A stretch of DNA of 22,660 nt from an uncultured Lachnospiraceae bacterium (GCA_945827765.1 CALZPS010000004.1:1-22660), one strand, 5' to 3'; shown: positions 8,141 to 15,902, counted from the first letter of the stretch. Made by a program: numbers and translations. The notes: generated by a model not told the origin, from the letters alone.

Positions 8141-8919
8141 TCGATTCCTATTCTCTTCGCCAGCCAGATAACAAATATCAAGCTTATTTCAAAAACAATC
8201 ACCGCCGCAATTTCTTTCCGGTCTGCCGCCCTGCTTTCTTCCAGCACACGAAGTTCTCCGTCATACCCCCGTGATTCCAGAGCATCATACAGTGCATTTG
8301 AACGTTTCCATGCACGTATGAACAATGCTGCCGCCATTTCTCCAAACGAATGAAGAGATGTGCGGAGCTTTTCGTAGCCAAGCCTTACTCTCTGTGCTGT
8401 CATGATCGCCGAGGCAGTATCCATCAACACAAAGATAAATCTGTAAATCAAAAGCATCAATTCCAACAGCAACTGCGGACAGTGTATTTTTTTTAAAGTT
8501 CCCAAAATATCCGTCATTGTTGTGTTCAATGCCAGAAAATAAAGACAGGACACCGAAGCAAATCCACTTCCGATCTGCCTTAGTGCAAACCAGAGTGACA
8601 CTTTGCTGCTCGTCAGATACCATGATCCAATCAAAATTGCATAAGCATCCAAAGGTTCACGCGATATATTTACAATCAGTGCCAGTGTACTCATCAGCAA
8701 AAATGCCAGCGGAATGAGCATGTATTTCACATAAAGAGCAAACGGGATTCCGCCCCGTTTTACCGTCAGAATCCCATTTGCCAGCAATACGATTCCTGCA
8801 GCAATCAGAGACCGGCTGACGATGCAGATGAGCAGTGTCACCACCGTATAGGCAAACTTCACTTCAGCATTCATATAGCGGAGCCCGGAACGGTAGCACA
8901 TTTTATCTATTAAAATCAT
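8137..8919 (-). CDS. cbiQ: Cobalt ECF transporter transmembrane protein CbiQ
   Basis: CbiQ is the membrane scaffold (T-component) linking the CbiO ATPase to the CbiMN substrate unit. The 260-aa protein has several hydrophobic segments, for example about residues 25-45, 65-85 and 100-130, plus a C-terminal one. It also has the coupling-helix motif ALESRGYDGE near residue 213, the Ala-x-x-x-Arg-Gly signature that docks on the ATPase. GAGG at 9 bases marks the start. It lies 49 bp after cbiN and overlaps cbiO by 4 bp. Confidence 0.93.
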   Translation of the reverse strand: MILIDKMCYRSGLRYMNAEVKFAYTVVTLLICIVSRSLIAAGIVLLANGILTVKRGGIPFALYVKYMLIPLAFLLMSTLALIVNISREPLDAYAILIGSWYLTSSKVSLWFALRQIGSGFASVSCLYFLALNTTMTDILGTLKKIHCPQLLLELMLLIYRFIFVLMDTASAIMTAQRVRLGYEKLRTSLHSFGEMAAALFIRAWKRSNALYDALESRGYDGELRVLEESRAADRKEIAAVIVFEISLIFVIWLAKRIGIE

Positions 8920-8968
8920 ATCGCAATCCTCATTCTATTTCTAAATCATTCAGATCCGTATTCACATA

Positions 8969-9283
8969 TTATGAATTATCCCCGGATGTCCACTTTTTTC
9001 GTTCGACAAAACGTCCCATCACGAAGGCAATCACACCGACACCGATACCGGTCTGTACACAAAACAGCATACTCTCCACCTCACCCGGCAGTTCCCCGCC
9101 TAAGAGTTTTTCCAAAACCGGAGCCGCCCACGGCTCATACTCTCCGTGGATTTCTTCCACCATGACAGTGCCCGCATCGTCGGATCCACCGAATTGTGCG
9201 TCTTTCAACGCAAACAGTGGAACAAACGCAATCAGCAAAGTAACTACCAATAAAATGAAAACGGTTTTTGCATTTTTACTCAT
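8969..9283 (-). CDS. cbiN: Cobalt transport auxiliary protein CbiN
   Basis: CbiN is the small two-helix membrane subunit needed for activity of CbiMQO. The 104-aa protein has a hydrophobic helix at about residues 7-27, an acidic extracytoplasmic loop with the CbiN-typical GSDDAG and EPWAAPVLE segments, and a second helix at about 77-96 followed by a positive RKK patch. An AAGGAGG ribosome binding site lies inside the end of cbiM, and the ATG begins 1 bp after the cbiM stop, so translation is coupled. Confidence 0.94.
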   Translation of the reverse strand: MSKNAKTVFILLVVTLLIAFVPLFALKDAQFGGSDDAGTVMVEEIHGEYEPWAAPVLEKLLGGELPGEVESMLFCVQTGIGVGVIAFVMGRFVERKKWTSGDNS

Positions 9284-9284
9284 G

Positions 9285-10034
9285 TTACTTCGCCTCCTTC
9301 AAAAAACCAACTGCTTTCAGCTCCGGCTGTGCGTAAGTCTCCAGTGCAATGACAATAATGACGGTCAGAATTCCCTCTATCACAGCCAGCGGCAGCTGTG
9401 TCGGTGCAAATACCCCAAGGAATTTAACCGCAGATGCCGCCACACCTCCCACCTCAGACGGATAAGCCAGTGATAGCTGAAGACTGGTCACACAGTATGT
9501 AAACAAATCACCCAGACATGCCGCCAGAAAAACGGACAATTTTTTATTAACTTTACATTTTTCACATAATTTGTAGATTCCAAATGTCACAAACGGACCC
9601 GCGACTGCCATGGAAAATGTATTCGCTCCAAGTGTTGTCAAACCACCGTGTGCCAGCAGAATCGCCTGAAAAAGCAGTACGATCAGACCCAGCACACTGA
9701 CTGATGCCGGGCCAAGAAGGATTGCGCCCAGACCGGTGCCGGTCATATGGGAACAACTTCCCGTTACTGACGGAATTTTCAACGAGGAAATCACAAACAC
9801 AAATGCGCCGGACATGGCAATCAATGTAATGATTCTCTGGTTCTCCTTCAATTTTTTCTTCATGGAAATCATTCCTGCTGCCAGAAACGGCAGACAGACT
9901 ACACCCCATGCAATGCAGAACGACACCGGAAGATACCCTTCCATGATGTGCATGGCATTGGCAACGGGTGCAAAAGCAAACAGTACCGCAAATGCGACTA
10001 CTGCCCTCAAGACACTCTTTTCTTTTTTTGACAT
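9285..10034 (-). CDS. cbiM: Cobalt ECF transporter substrate-specific protein CbiM
   Basis: CbiM is the membrane subunit that binds Co2+. The N-terminus is a signal peptide (Lys-rich start, hydrophobic core at about residues 10-24, then ANA) followed by MHIMEGYLP from Met28. After cleavage the exposed Met-His amino terminus and nearby His form the metal site known for this family. Downstream hydrophobic segments fit the usual helices, and [16 protein letters not shown] is a conserved CbiM motif. At 249 aa it is normal in size. The ribosome binding site AAAGGAG lies about 10 bases before ATG. It is the first gene after the B12 riboswitch. Confidence 0.95.
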   Translation of the reverse strand: MSKKEKSVLRAVVAFAVLFAFAPVANAMHIMEGYLPVSFCIAWGVVCLPFLAAGMISMKKKLKENQRIITLIAMSGAFVFVISSLKIPSVTGSCSHMTGTGLGAILLGPASVSVLGLIVLLFQAILLAHGGLTTLGANTFSMAVAGPFVTFGIYKLCEKCKVNKKLSVFLAACLGDLFTYCVTSLQLSLAYPSEVGGVAASAVKFLGVFAPTQLPLAVIEGILTVIIVIALETYAQPELKAVGFLKEAK

Positions 10035-10070
10035 GTTTTTTCTCTCCTTTGTTATTGTCCCGTAACTTCT

Positions 10071-10335
10071 CAGGTTCCTTTAGAAGTGAATATTCTGACT
10101 TAGGCATTCATGGTTATGTTAGTGTATTATTCCCCGCCAGATCACAATGTGACTGACCGGACATAACACCGACAACCGCCATACACACTGTCTCGCCTTC
10201 TCATGGAAAAACTCCCACAATGACATCATGAGACAGCACTACTCCAATACAGCAACGGGTATTGTGCCGGATTCTCACCGGACTTCCTCGGTATCCGCAA
10301 AACGGATACCATTCTTCTAAACGGTCTTGAACCTG
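10071..10335 (-). promoter_or_regulatory. Cobalamin (B12) riboswitch
   Basis: On the minus strand the conserved core reads GAGGAAGTCCGGTGAGAATC, followed by CGGCACAATACCCGTTGCTG, matching the cobalamin aptamer boxes. The 3' box is AAGTCAGAATATTCACTTC (10085-10103). A closing P1 stem is visible: GAACCTG at 10071-10077 (minus strand) pairs with CAGGTTC at 10329-10335. The early hairpin GGTATCC/GGATACC is also present. The element ends about 36 bases before cbiM. I see no hairpin with a U-tract between it and the gene, so control may act on ribosome binding rather than termination. It should switch off transport and synthesis when cobalamin is plentiful. Confidence 0.95.
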
Positions 10336-10338
10336 AAC

Positions 10339-10370
10339 ATGCCGCAGCGGCACAGATTTCGCTGCGGCAT
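10339..10370 (-). other. GC-rich 5' leader hairpin ahead of the riboswitch
   Basis: ATGCCGCAGC and GCTGCGGCAT are perfect 10-bp arms around a 12-base loop. The hairpin begins at about the predicted transcription start and ends 3 bases before riboswitch stem P1. No U-tract follows. It may protect the RNA 5' end or end readthrough from cbiJ inefficiently. Confidence 0.6.
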
Positions 10371-10376
10371 ATGAGT

Positions 10377-10405
10377 AGTTTAGCACATAGAGAATATTTT
10401 GACAA
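10377..10405 (-). promoter_or_regulatory. Promoter of the cbiMNQO-K... operon
   Basis: The -35 box TTGTCA (10400-10405) and -10 box TAAACT (10377-10382) are separated by exactly 17 bases. The predicted start at about 10370 gives a leader with the hairpin and the whole riboswitch. It lies 11 bases after the cbiJ stop. Confidence 0.65.
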
Positions 10406-10416
10406 CAGGAACTTTT

Positions 10417-11187
10417 TTACCTTGCTACCAACCATTCCTTACGAATCATTTGACACAACTCCTGCAGCGAAATTCCTTCCTCCTGCGGTCTGTCCACCAC
10501 GACTAGCTTGACGTTTGCCTCCCGTGCCGCCGCCAGCTTTTCTTCAAAACCGCCGCTCTTGCCGGATTCCTTGGTCACGAACCACTCCGCCTTCACATGG
10601 CGCAGCGTCGCCGTATTCATTTCTTGGGAAAACGGTCCCTGCATCGCAATGATATGGCTGCCGTCGATTCCCATCGCCGTCGCTTTGTCGATTGCCTCCC
10701 TCGTCGCCAGCACTCTCACATAGCACCGTTTCTCGTAATCCTCAATCACTGTATATTCCTGTAGTTCCTTACTGCCGGTGGCAATGAGTATCCGCCCTTC
10801 TGTCCGGCACAGAAACCGAGCCGCTTCTCCAACACTTTCCACAATCACGACATTCTCACCATCTCTTTGATCCCAGACGCTTGCCTCTCGCAAACAACGG
10901 ACGTATTCCGCGCCGCACCGCTCTGCCGCCTCTTTCGCAGAAACGGACACTTGTCTGGCAAACGGATGCGTCGCGTCAATCACCATAGCAATATCATGTT
11001 CATGGATAAAATTTTCTATCTCTTCCCGGGTCATACGCCCGCTTATCACTTCTACATTTTCGCCCTCAGCGGCGCAGGCTCTGCCATATTCCGTCGCCAC
11101 ACTCAGATATACTTTTACCGGGTATGCGCTCAAAAATTCTGCAATTTTATTTCCCTCTGTCGTCCCTGAAAAAAGTAAGATCCGCAT
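10417..11187 (-). CDS. cbiJ: Cobalt-precorrin-6A reductase CbiJ/CobK
   Basis: This enzyme reduces the C18-C19 bond of (cobalt-)precorrin-6A with NAD(P)H. The N-terminus MRILLFSGTTEG (residues 1-12) and DATHPFA (71-77) are the family signatures. ATGSKEL, GPFS and TKESGKSGG follow in the C-terminal half as expected. I chose the ATG at 11187 because GGAGAGGAGAAAC precedes it. An in-frame ATG eight codons upstream at 11211 lies over that ribosome binding site. The product is 256 aa, normal for the family. It follows cbiG by 60 bp and shares its promoter. No terminator is seen before the riboswitch promoter, so some readthrough into the main operon is likely. Confidence 0.94.
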   Translation of the reverse strand: MRILLFSGTTEGNKIAEFLSAYPVKVYLSVATEYGRACAAEGENVEVISGRMTREEIENFIHEHDIAMVIDATHPFARQVSVSAKEAAERCGAEYVRCLREASVWDQRDGENVVIVESVGEAARFLCRTEGRILIATGSKELQEYTVIEDYEKRCYVRVLATREAIDKATAMGIDGSHIIAMQGPFSQEMNTATLRHVKAEWFVTKESGKSGGFEEKLAAAREANVKLVVVDRPQEEGISLQELCQMIRKEWLVAR

Positions 11188-11247
11188 GTTTCTCCTCTCC
11201 TGCCGCGGCACAATCCGCTGTTTCCGGTTTTCGGTTAAAATTCATAT

Positions 11248-12384
11248 TTAAAAATGAATCCGCAACGGTTCTTCCACTACGGCTGCCGTCACTCTCTTCC
11301 CTTTTGTCTTTGCCATCACCAGTTTTCCCTGCGGACAATACCTCAATGCCGCCCGCTCACACACGTTGTCCACCCCGGTCACAGACTTGACAAATACCGA
11401 ACTACTGGTAACATCCTCTACTTTTTCTAATTCATCCGCTGAAAACGTAACGAATGGAGCGCCGCATTCCCTCACGAATGCGTGGATGCCCGGCTCGTCC
11501 TTTTTCAAATCGATGCTGACAATCGCAGCTATCAATGCGATGGAGATTCCTGCCTCTTTTAAAATCAGATTCAATTCTGTTTTTAATTCTTCGGACGTCG
11601 TACCTTTTCGGCAGCCGATCCCCAGCACAAGGTTTCTCGGATGTAAATATAAGATTCTGTCGTCCGATGTTTCGCCAGATGTCTTTAGGTCGTCCGATGT
11701 TCCTGCTTCGCCAGATATCTTATTGCCATCCGATACTCCTGCTTTCTCAGAAAGCGCCGCACAGTCTGCCGATACTGCAATTGCATAATCAAACGCGTTC
11801 AGCTCTTCTATCGATCCACAACAAGTCAACTCTGCTGGTATTTGCACGCCTTCCGCCAGCGGATATGCGCAGTAAAATCCCACCTTTTTTCCTTCCAAAA
11901 TCCCTGCTGAAATCTGTTTTGCCAAGACCTTGTCTGTCAGGAATAATCCATTCTCCCGTGCAAATACATCCACCGCAAATTTATCCTGTACATCTGTCGC
12001 CGTCGTAATCACTGCCTCCGCCCCCGTGCAGACAGCAATCGTCTTCGCCAGCTCAACCGCCCCTCCCATGTGGCCGGATAACAGTGGAATGACATACCGC
12101 GCCCGTTCATCCATCACGACTACTGCAGAGTCCGTAAACTTGTCCTTCACCCACGGAGCAATCATACGCACGGCGATTCCCGCCGCTCCGATAAATAAAA
12201 AATCGGCCTTCCCCCACTGTCGGCCAATCCATTCCTGCAAAGGCTCTTCCAGCGGGCGCAGCCGATATTTGACCGCAAACCGTTTTACGGCATAGCTTTC
12301 GCAGGCATACCCCCGATGCGGGAGCTGCCTGCCAAGTTCTGCGTTTTGTTTACTTCCTTCGTCTGTAAAACTGATGATCATCAT
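11248..12384 (-). CDS. cbiG: Cobalt-precorrin-5A hydrolase CbiG
   Basis: CbiG opens the delta-lactone of cobalt-precorrin-5A and releases acetaldehyde, as required in the anaerobic pathway. The N-terminal domain shows FIGAAGIAVRMIAPWVKDK and LLSGHMGGA (residues 101-109), and the C-terminal domain shows GIGCRKGT (255-262). The two are joined by an unusual repetitive Ser/Asp/Gly/Glu linker at about 211-243. The start at 12384 is set by the promoter: the -10 box at 12406-12411 puts the RNA start near 12399, leaving ATG 12384 or 12381 behind a weak GAGAG site. The longer frames from 12399 or 12444 would be leaderless or lie upstream of the transcript. The product is 378 aa. Confidence 0.92.
   Translation of the reverse strand: MMIISFTDEGSKQNAELGRQLPHRGYACESYAVKRFAVKYRLRPLEEPLQEWIGRQWGKADFLFIGAAGIAVRMIAPWVKDKFTDSAVVVMDERARYVIPLLSGHMGGAVELAKTIAVCTGAEAVITTATDVQDKFAVDVFARENGLFLTDKVLAKQISAGILEGKKVGFYCAYPLAEGVQIPAELTCCGSIEELNAFDYAIAVSADCAALSEKAGVSDGNKISGEAGTSDDLKTSGETSDDRILYLHPRNLVLGIGCRKGTTSEELKTELNLILKEAGISIALIAAIVSIDLKKDEPGIHAFVRECGAPFVTFSADELEKVEDVTSSSVFVKSVTGVDNVCERAALRYCPQGKLVMAKTKGKRVTAAVVEEPLRIHF
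11657..11737 (-). repeat. Tandem micro-repeat inside cbiG linker
   Basis: About 2.4 imperfect units of 30-36 bp, each containing a TCGGA(T/C)G core and ATCTGGCGAA, encode the repeating peptide SDxxKxSGE. The period is a multiple of three, so the frame is kept. Confidence 0.7.
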
Positions 12385-12405
12385 TTCTCTCGTCTTCATA
12401 AGTGT

Positions 12406-12434
12406 ATTGTATAATTCAAAAAATGAAAAGTCAA
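12406..12434 (-). promoter_or_regulatory. Promoter of cbiG-cbiJ
   Basis: The -35 box TTGACT (12429-12434) and -10 box TACAAT (12406-12411) are 17 bases apart, each matching consensus at 5 of 6 positions. The predicted start is about 12399. I see no riboswitch or operator between it and cbiG. Confidence 0.8.
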
Positions 12435-12509
12435 TCCCAAGCAAATCCTTTTCCGGACGAACTCATTTCAGAAGTTCCTGTCACTTGCTTAACATATTTC
12501 ATACATCTG

Positions 12510-12656
12510 TTATTGTTGATTCCTTTTTTGAATCAGCCGGAAAATTTTTTCAATCGCATTGCTGCTCCAACAAAAACGAAGGGAAAAGTCTTTCATAAAC
12601 GGATTCCATATCAATGGATCTTGTATCTCATCTTTTATCAGTATATCATATTTTTC
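12510..12656 (-). pseudogene. Possible decayed fragment resembling a Fic/DOC protein N-terminus
   Basis: The span 12435-12699 has no intact gene. On the minus strand an open stretch of about 48 codons without a good start or ribosome binding site encodes NPFMKDFSLRFCWSSNAIE. This recalls the SNAIEGNTL segment near the start of Fic-family AMP transferases. After Asn-Ala-Ile-Glu the likeness stops, and a one-base shift would give a slightly better continuation (KNFPADS). I read this as a remnant, but the match is short and made from memory. The rest of the gap shows only the cbiG promoter. Confidence 0.25.
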
Positions 12657-12699
12657 TTAAATTGAGGAACTAACCTGTTTTATTTCGAAAGAATATCGT

Positions 12700-13188
12700 T
12701 CATCTATCATCCCTTTGAGCCGTCATTTGTTCCTGTATGACTCCGCAGGCAATCTTTAACCCGCTGTTTCCCGCCGGCTGTGTATAGAAATCATCGCTGT
12801 CTAAATGTATAACTACCGTTCTGCCAATCACATCATCGGGATGAAAGCGCCCCGTGTATACTGCATACCACGCCGTCCCGTTCACGGATAAAAGCGGCGG
12901 CAGATCTCCGGCATGAAAAGGGTGCTGCATACCGTTTGGATTATAATGTCCTCCTGTTTCACCGAGCGGTTCTCTCTCCCCGGCACATCTTCCACCCTCG
13001 TGAACATGAAAGCCAAAGAATTTCCCCACATCTTTCCATTCTTCATCCGGCAGGCCATAGATTTCTGCCATCACCACTGTTCCTCCGTACACTTCAAATA
13101 AGTACACCATCCCCTGTATATCCGGATATTCCTCTGTCCCGGATATCCTTGCTGCCGCCTCCGGCATCCCATTGAGCTTTTCAACCAT
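12700..13188 (-). CDS. Cu/Zn superoxide dismutase-family protein, cytoplasmic form
   Basis: The 162-aa protein has the full Cu/Zn SOD ligand set: His61 and His63 in FGFHVHEGG, bridging His81 in GHYNPNG, His89, His92 and Asp95 in QHPFHAGDLPP, and His128 in TVVIH. The structural disulfide pair is Cys68 and Cys148. The active-site Arg before the last Cys is replaced by Lys (Lys145 in GNSGLKIACG). There is no signal peptide, unlike classic periplasmic or secreted SodC. The ATG at 13188 is preceded by an ideal AAGGAG; an upstream GTG (13221) and ATG (13212) have none. It should remove superoxide if copper-loaded, but in an anaerobe its metal and activity are uncertain. It lies 67 bp after the GH18 gene. 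Confidence 0.9.
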   Translation of the reverse strand: MVEKLNGMPEAAARISGTEEYPDIQGMVYLFEVYGGTVVMAEIYGLPDEEWKDVGKFFGFHVHEGGRCAGEREPLGETGGHYNPNGMQHPFHAGDLPPLLSVNGTAWYAVYTGRFHPDDVIGRTVVIHLDSDDFYTQPAGNSGLKIACGVIQEQMTAQRDDR

Positions 13189-13255
13189 GGACAACTCCTT
13201 ATATCTGCACATTTTGTTCACTTTATATCATATGACACATACAAGAAAAATGTGC

Positions 13256-14374
13256 CTATTCCCGTTCCAACATCAGCCAGTTTGCCCGAAACGGTTTCAT
13301 CAGGTTCCAGTATCCTACGCCATGCAGCCCATACTCTACTGCCAGATGAAGTTTTGCCTCGATACTTCTAACATCCTCAAACCACACCTCATGCCGCACA
13401 CCATTTCTTGCATAAGTAAAATACGGACTTTGTGCGATTTCTGCGAACATAATCTGTGCATTATTCTCAATTGCCAGCCTCACTGCCTCAACATTTCCTA
13501 CAATCTGTGCTTTCGATACGCCTCTTTCATATGGCAATGTCCAGTTGTATCCATAATTTGGGATTCCCATCAGTATTTTCTCCCGGGGGATTTCGCTCAA
13601 TGCATACTCCACGACCTGCCGCACTTTATTTAACGGTGCCACGGCCATCGGCGGACTGTACATATACCCCCACTCATAGGTCATCAGAAACACCAGATTT
13701 GCCGCCTCACCAAGTAAACGGTAATCCATTCCCTCGTACAACAGCCCCGGCTGGTCTGCCCGCTCCTTGGGCACAAGAGCCACAGACACCTGATAGCCAT
13801 CGGCATTCATCACCTCTCTCATACGTCTGACAAACTCTGCATATCCCACACGATTTTCCGGCAAAATATATTCAAAATCAATATCGACTCCGGCGAATCC
13901 CCGCTCCTGCACTGTTTCTTGAACATTTGCGATTAACTGCTGCTGCACTTCTTTATTTTCTACAACCACCTTCACCAACTGGTTATTAAATGCACCTTCT
14001 GTAAACGGGGTCAGCACCATCATCGGTTTGACGCCAGTATTCCATGCCTGCTCAATCATCCAAAGGTCATCCCGCCAGGGCGGCACCAGTTCTCCCTCAA
14101 ATGTGAATCCATAAGAAAACACAAGCAGTTCATTCAGTGCCGGCAATGCTTGTTCCAACACGTAGGGTTCAATAAAGGGATATGCATATCCGGTGACATA
14201 CATACCCCTTCGATAACTTCCTTCTTCTCCCGGCTGTAAGATCAGCAGTGCCTGCCCTACCGCCAGCCGTTCCGTATTCAATATTTGATTGTCATATGCG
14301 ATTTTCCAAACCGGAACGCCGGTACGATTAGAAATCGTATATAATGTATCCCCTTGCCTCACCACATAAATCAT
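13256..14374 (-). CDS. LysM-GH18 glycosidase, spore cortex-lytic SleL/YaaH type
   Basis: This probably cleaves N-acetylglucosaminyl bonds in spore cortex peptidoglycan during germination. Residues 2-46 form one LysM domain (YVVRQGDTLYTISNRTGV). A glycoside hydrolase family 18 barrel follows, with GVDIDFEY at 162-169 and Glu168 as acid catalyst, then LMTYEWGY and IPNYGYNW as in SleL. At 372 aa it is shorter than Bacillus SleL (about 430), which has two LysM domains. No signal peptide is seen, as in YaaH-type proteins that are placed in the coat from the mother cell. GAGG precedes ATG. The nearest upstream gene is lysA, separated by a 259-bp repeat-bearing gap. Confidence 0.88.
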   Translation of the reverse strand: MIYVVRQGDTLYTISNRTGVPVWKIAYDNQILNTERLAVGQALLILQPGEEGSYRRGMYVTGYAYPFIEPYVLEQALPALNELLVFSYGFTFEGELVPPWRDDLWMIEQAWNTGVKPMMVLTPFTEGAFNNQLVKVVVENKEVQQQLIANVQETVQERGFAGVDIDFEYILPENRVGYAEFVRRMREVMNADGYQVSVALVPKERADQPGLLYEGMDYRLLGEAANLVFLMTYEWGYMYSPPMAVAPLNKVRQVVEYALSEIPREKILMGIPNYGYNWTLPYERGVSKAQIVGNVEAVRLAIENNAQIMFAEIAQSPYFTYARNGVRHEVWFEDVRSIEAKLHLAVEYGLHGVGYWNLMKPFRANWLMLERE

Positions 14375-14513
14375 AATCTGCCTCTTTTCACATTACAATA
14401 CAGATGTCAGGTACAAAAGGCATGAAATGCATGATCTTCTGACCTTGATATCATCACATGAGTTTATGCAAAAGAAAGCAGATTTATGACCGGAACACTC
14501 AGAGATGCTCCGG

Positions 14514-14553
14514 AATACATGCAAGCATGTATTTTATATCCATTTGTCCCTTG
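14514..14553 (+). repeat. Dispersed repeat module A, copy 2
   Basis: This 40-bp stretch matches the complement of 7078-7118, with a one-base deletion and one substitution. Its core AATACATGCAAGCATGTATT (14514-14533) is an interrupted palindrome. The palindrome is shorter than in copy 1 because the outer arm has diverged. Confidence 0.85.
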
Positions 14554-14562
14554 ATTCATATC

Positions 14563-14630
14563 ATGAGTTGCCCGACAAATGAGCCTGACGTCGATTTCTT
14601 CGTGCTTCGCACTCCCAAAATCGACGAAAA
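14563..14630 (+). repeat. Dispersed repeat module B, copy 2
   Basis: This matches the complement of 7191-7258 at 67 of 68 positions. It keeps the 9-bp stem (14589-14597 with 14618-14626). It ends 3 bases before the lysA stop codon and so forms the first part of the lysA 3' untranslated region. Module A lies just before it on the plus strand, the reverse order to copy 1. No other gene is seen in 14375-14633. Confidence 0.87.
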
Positions 14631-14633
14631 TCA

Positions 14634-15902
14634 TTATCTTAACTTTTTCCCGATTTCAAAACAGTCAAACGTCGCGAAGTAATCCGCCGGAGTCTCGGCA
14701 CGACGGATCAACTGTACACTTCCGTCCTCTTTCAGCAGCAGTTCGGCAGATTTCAGCTTGCCGTTATAATTGTATCCCATAGAAAATCCGTGTGCCCCCG
14801 TATCGTGAATCACCAGATAATCTCCTATATCTACCTTCGGCAGCATTCGGTCAATGGCAAATTTATCATTATTTTCACACAGAGAACCTGTGATATCATA
14901 TATATGGTCACACGGTTCCTTCTCTTTTCCCAACACGGTAATATGATGATAAGCGCCATACATTGCCGGACGCATCAGGTTGACCGCACATGCATCTACA
15001 CCAATATACTCTTTGTGCGTGTGTTTCTCGTGAATTGCTCTTGTCACCAGACAACCGAAAGGTCCCATCATATAACGTCCCAGCGCGGTGTAGATTGCCA
15101 CATCGCCCATGCCCGCAGGGACGAGTACTTCCTCATAAACACGGCGAACACCCTCGCCAATCGCATAGATATCATTCGGTTCCTGATCCGGTTTATAAGG
15201 AATTCCAATACCGCCGGACAGATTAATAAACTTGATGTGTACTCCCGTCTCCTGCTGAAGTTTCACTGCCTGCTCGAACAAAACTTTCGCCAGCATCGGA
15301 TAGTAATCGTTTGTCACTGTATTGCTTGCCAGAAATGCATGGATACCGAACTCCTTCGCACCTTTCTCTTTGAGAATCTGAAAAGCCTCAAAAATCTGAT
15401 CTGTCGTCATACCATACTTGGCATCACCCGGATTATCCATGATGCTGTTGCTGATTTTAAACAATCCGCCCGGATTATACCTGCAGCTGATTGTCTCAGG
15501 GATATGTCCAATCGTTTTCTCAAGGAAATCAATATGTGTAATGTCATCCAGATTGATGATTGCCCCCAACTGGTCTGCCAGTTTGAAATCCTCCTCCGGC
15601 GTATCATTAGACGAAAACATGATATTCTGCCCATTCACGCCTATGGCATCTGACAACATCAGCTCCGTGTATGAAGAGCAGTCACAGCCACATCCATACT
15701 CCTTCAGAATCTGCATCAAAAACGGATTCGGTGTCGCTTTTACCGCAAAATACTCTTTGTATCCCGGATTCCAGGAAAACGCCTCCTTCAGTGCTTTTAC
15801 ATTTTCCCTGATACCTTTCTCATCATATAAATGGAAAGGAGTCGGATAGCTCTTTACGATCTCCTCTATCTGCTCTTTTGTCACAAACGGTGTCTTATTC
15901 AT
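14634..15902 (-). CDS. lysA: Diaminopimelate decarboxylase LysA
   Basis: LysA is the last enzyme of lysine synthesis and decarboxylates meso-diaminopimelate with PLP. The PLP lysine is Lys55 in YFAVKATPNP. The phosphate-holding glycines are in NLSGGIGIPYKP, and the C-terminal active-site segments are GSLCENNDKF and HDTGAHGFSMGYNYNG, with Tyr. At 422 aa it fits the fold-III decarboxylase family. This branch lacks the usual short form, and substrate preference could differ slightly. Its start overlaps the end of the TrmB-type regulator gene by 8 bp, so the two are co-transcribed from the promoter at 16670-16698. Confidence 0.9.
   Translation of the reverse strand: MNKTPFVTKEQIEEIVKSYPTPFHLYDEKGIRENVKALKEAFSWNPGYKEYFAVKATPNPFLMQILKEYGCGCDCSSYTELMLSDAIGVNGQNIMFSSNDTPEEDFKLADQLGAIINLDDITHIDFLEKTIGHIPETISCRYNPGGLFKISNSIMDNPGDAKYGMTTDQIFEAFQILKEKGAKEFGIHAFLASNTVTNDYYPMLAKVLFEQAVKLQQETGVHIKFINLSGGIGIPYKPDQEPNDIYAIGEGVRRVYEEVLVPAGMGDVAIYTALGRYMMGPFGCLVTRAIHEKHTHKEYIGVDACAVNLMRPAMYGAYHHITVLGKEKEPCDHIYDITGSLCENNDKFAIDRMLPKVDIGDYLVIHDTGAHGFSMGYNYNGKLKSAELLLKEDGSVQLIRRAETPADYFATFDCFEIGKKLR

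Noticed and set aside
12385..12444. Longer CbiG N-terminus starting at 12444
   Set aside because: The extra codons overlap the -35/-10 promoter boxes, so they lie upstream of the transcript.
13222..13255. Short hairpin (GGCACAT/ATGTGTC) between the GH18 and SOD genes
   Set aside because: A 7-bp stem with a G-U pair and no U-tract; a separate SOD promoter could not be fixed confidently either.
14790..15653. Plus-strand open frame of 287 codons
   Set aside because: It lies wholly antisense to lysA, whose motifs are unmistakable. Its composition (many His/Ile/Arg) is that of a reverse-complement shadow.
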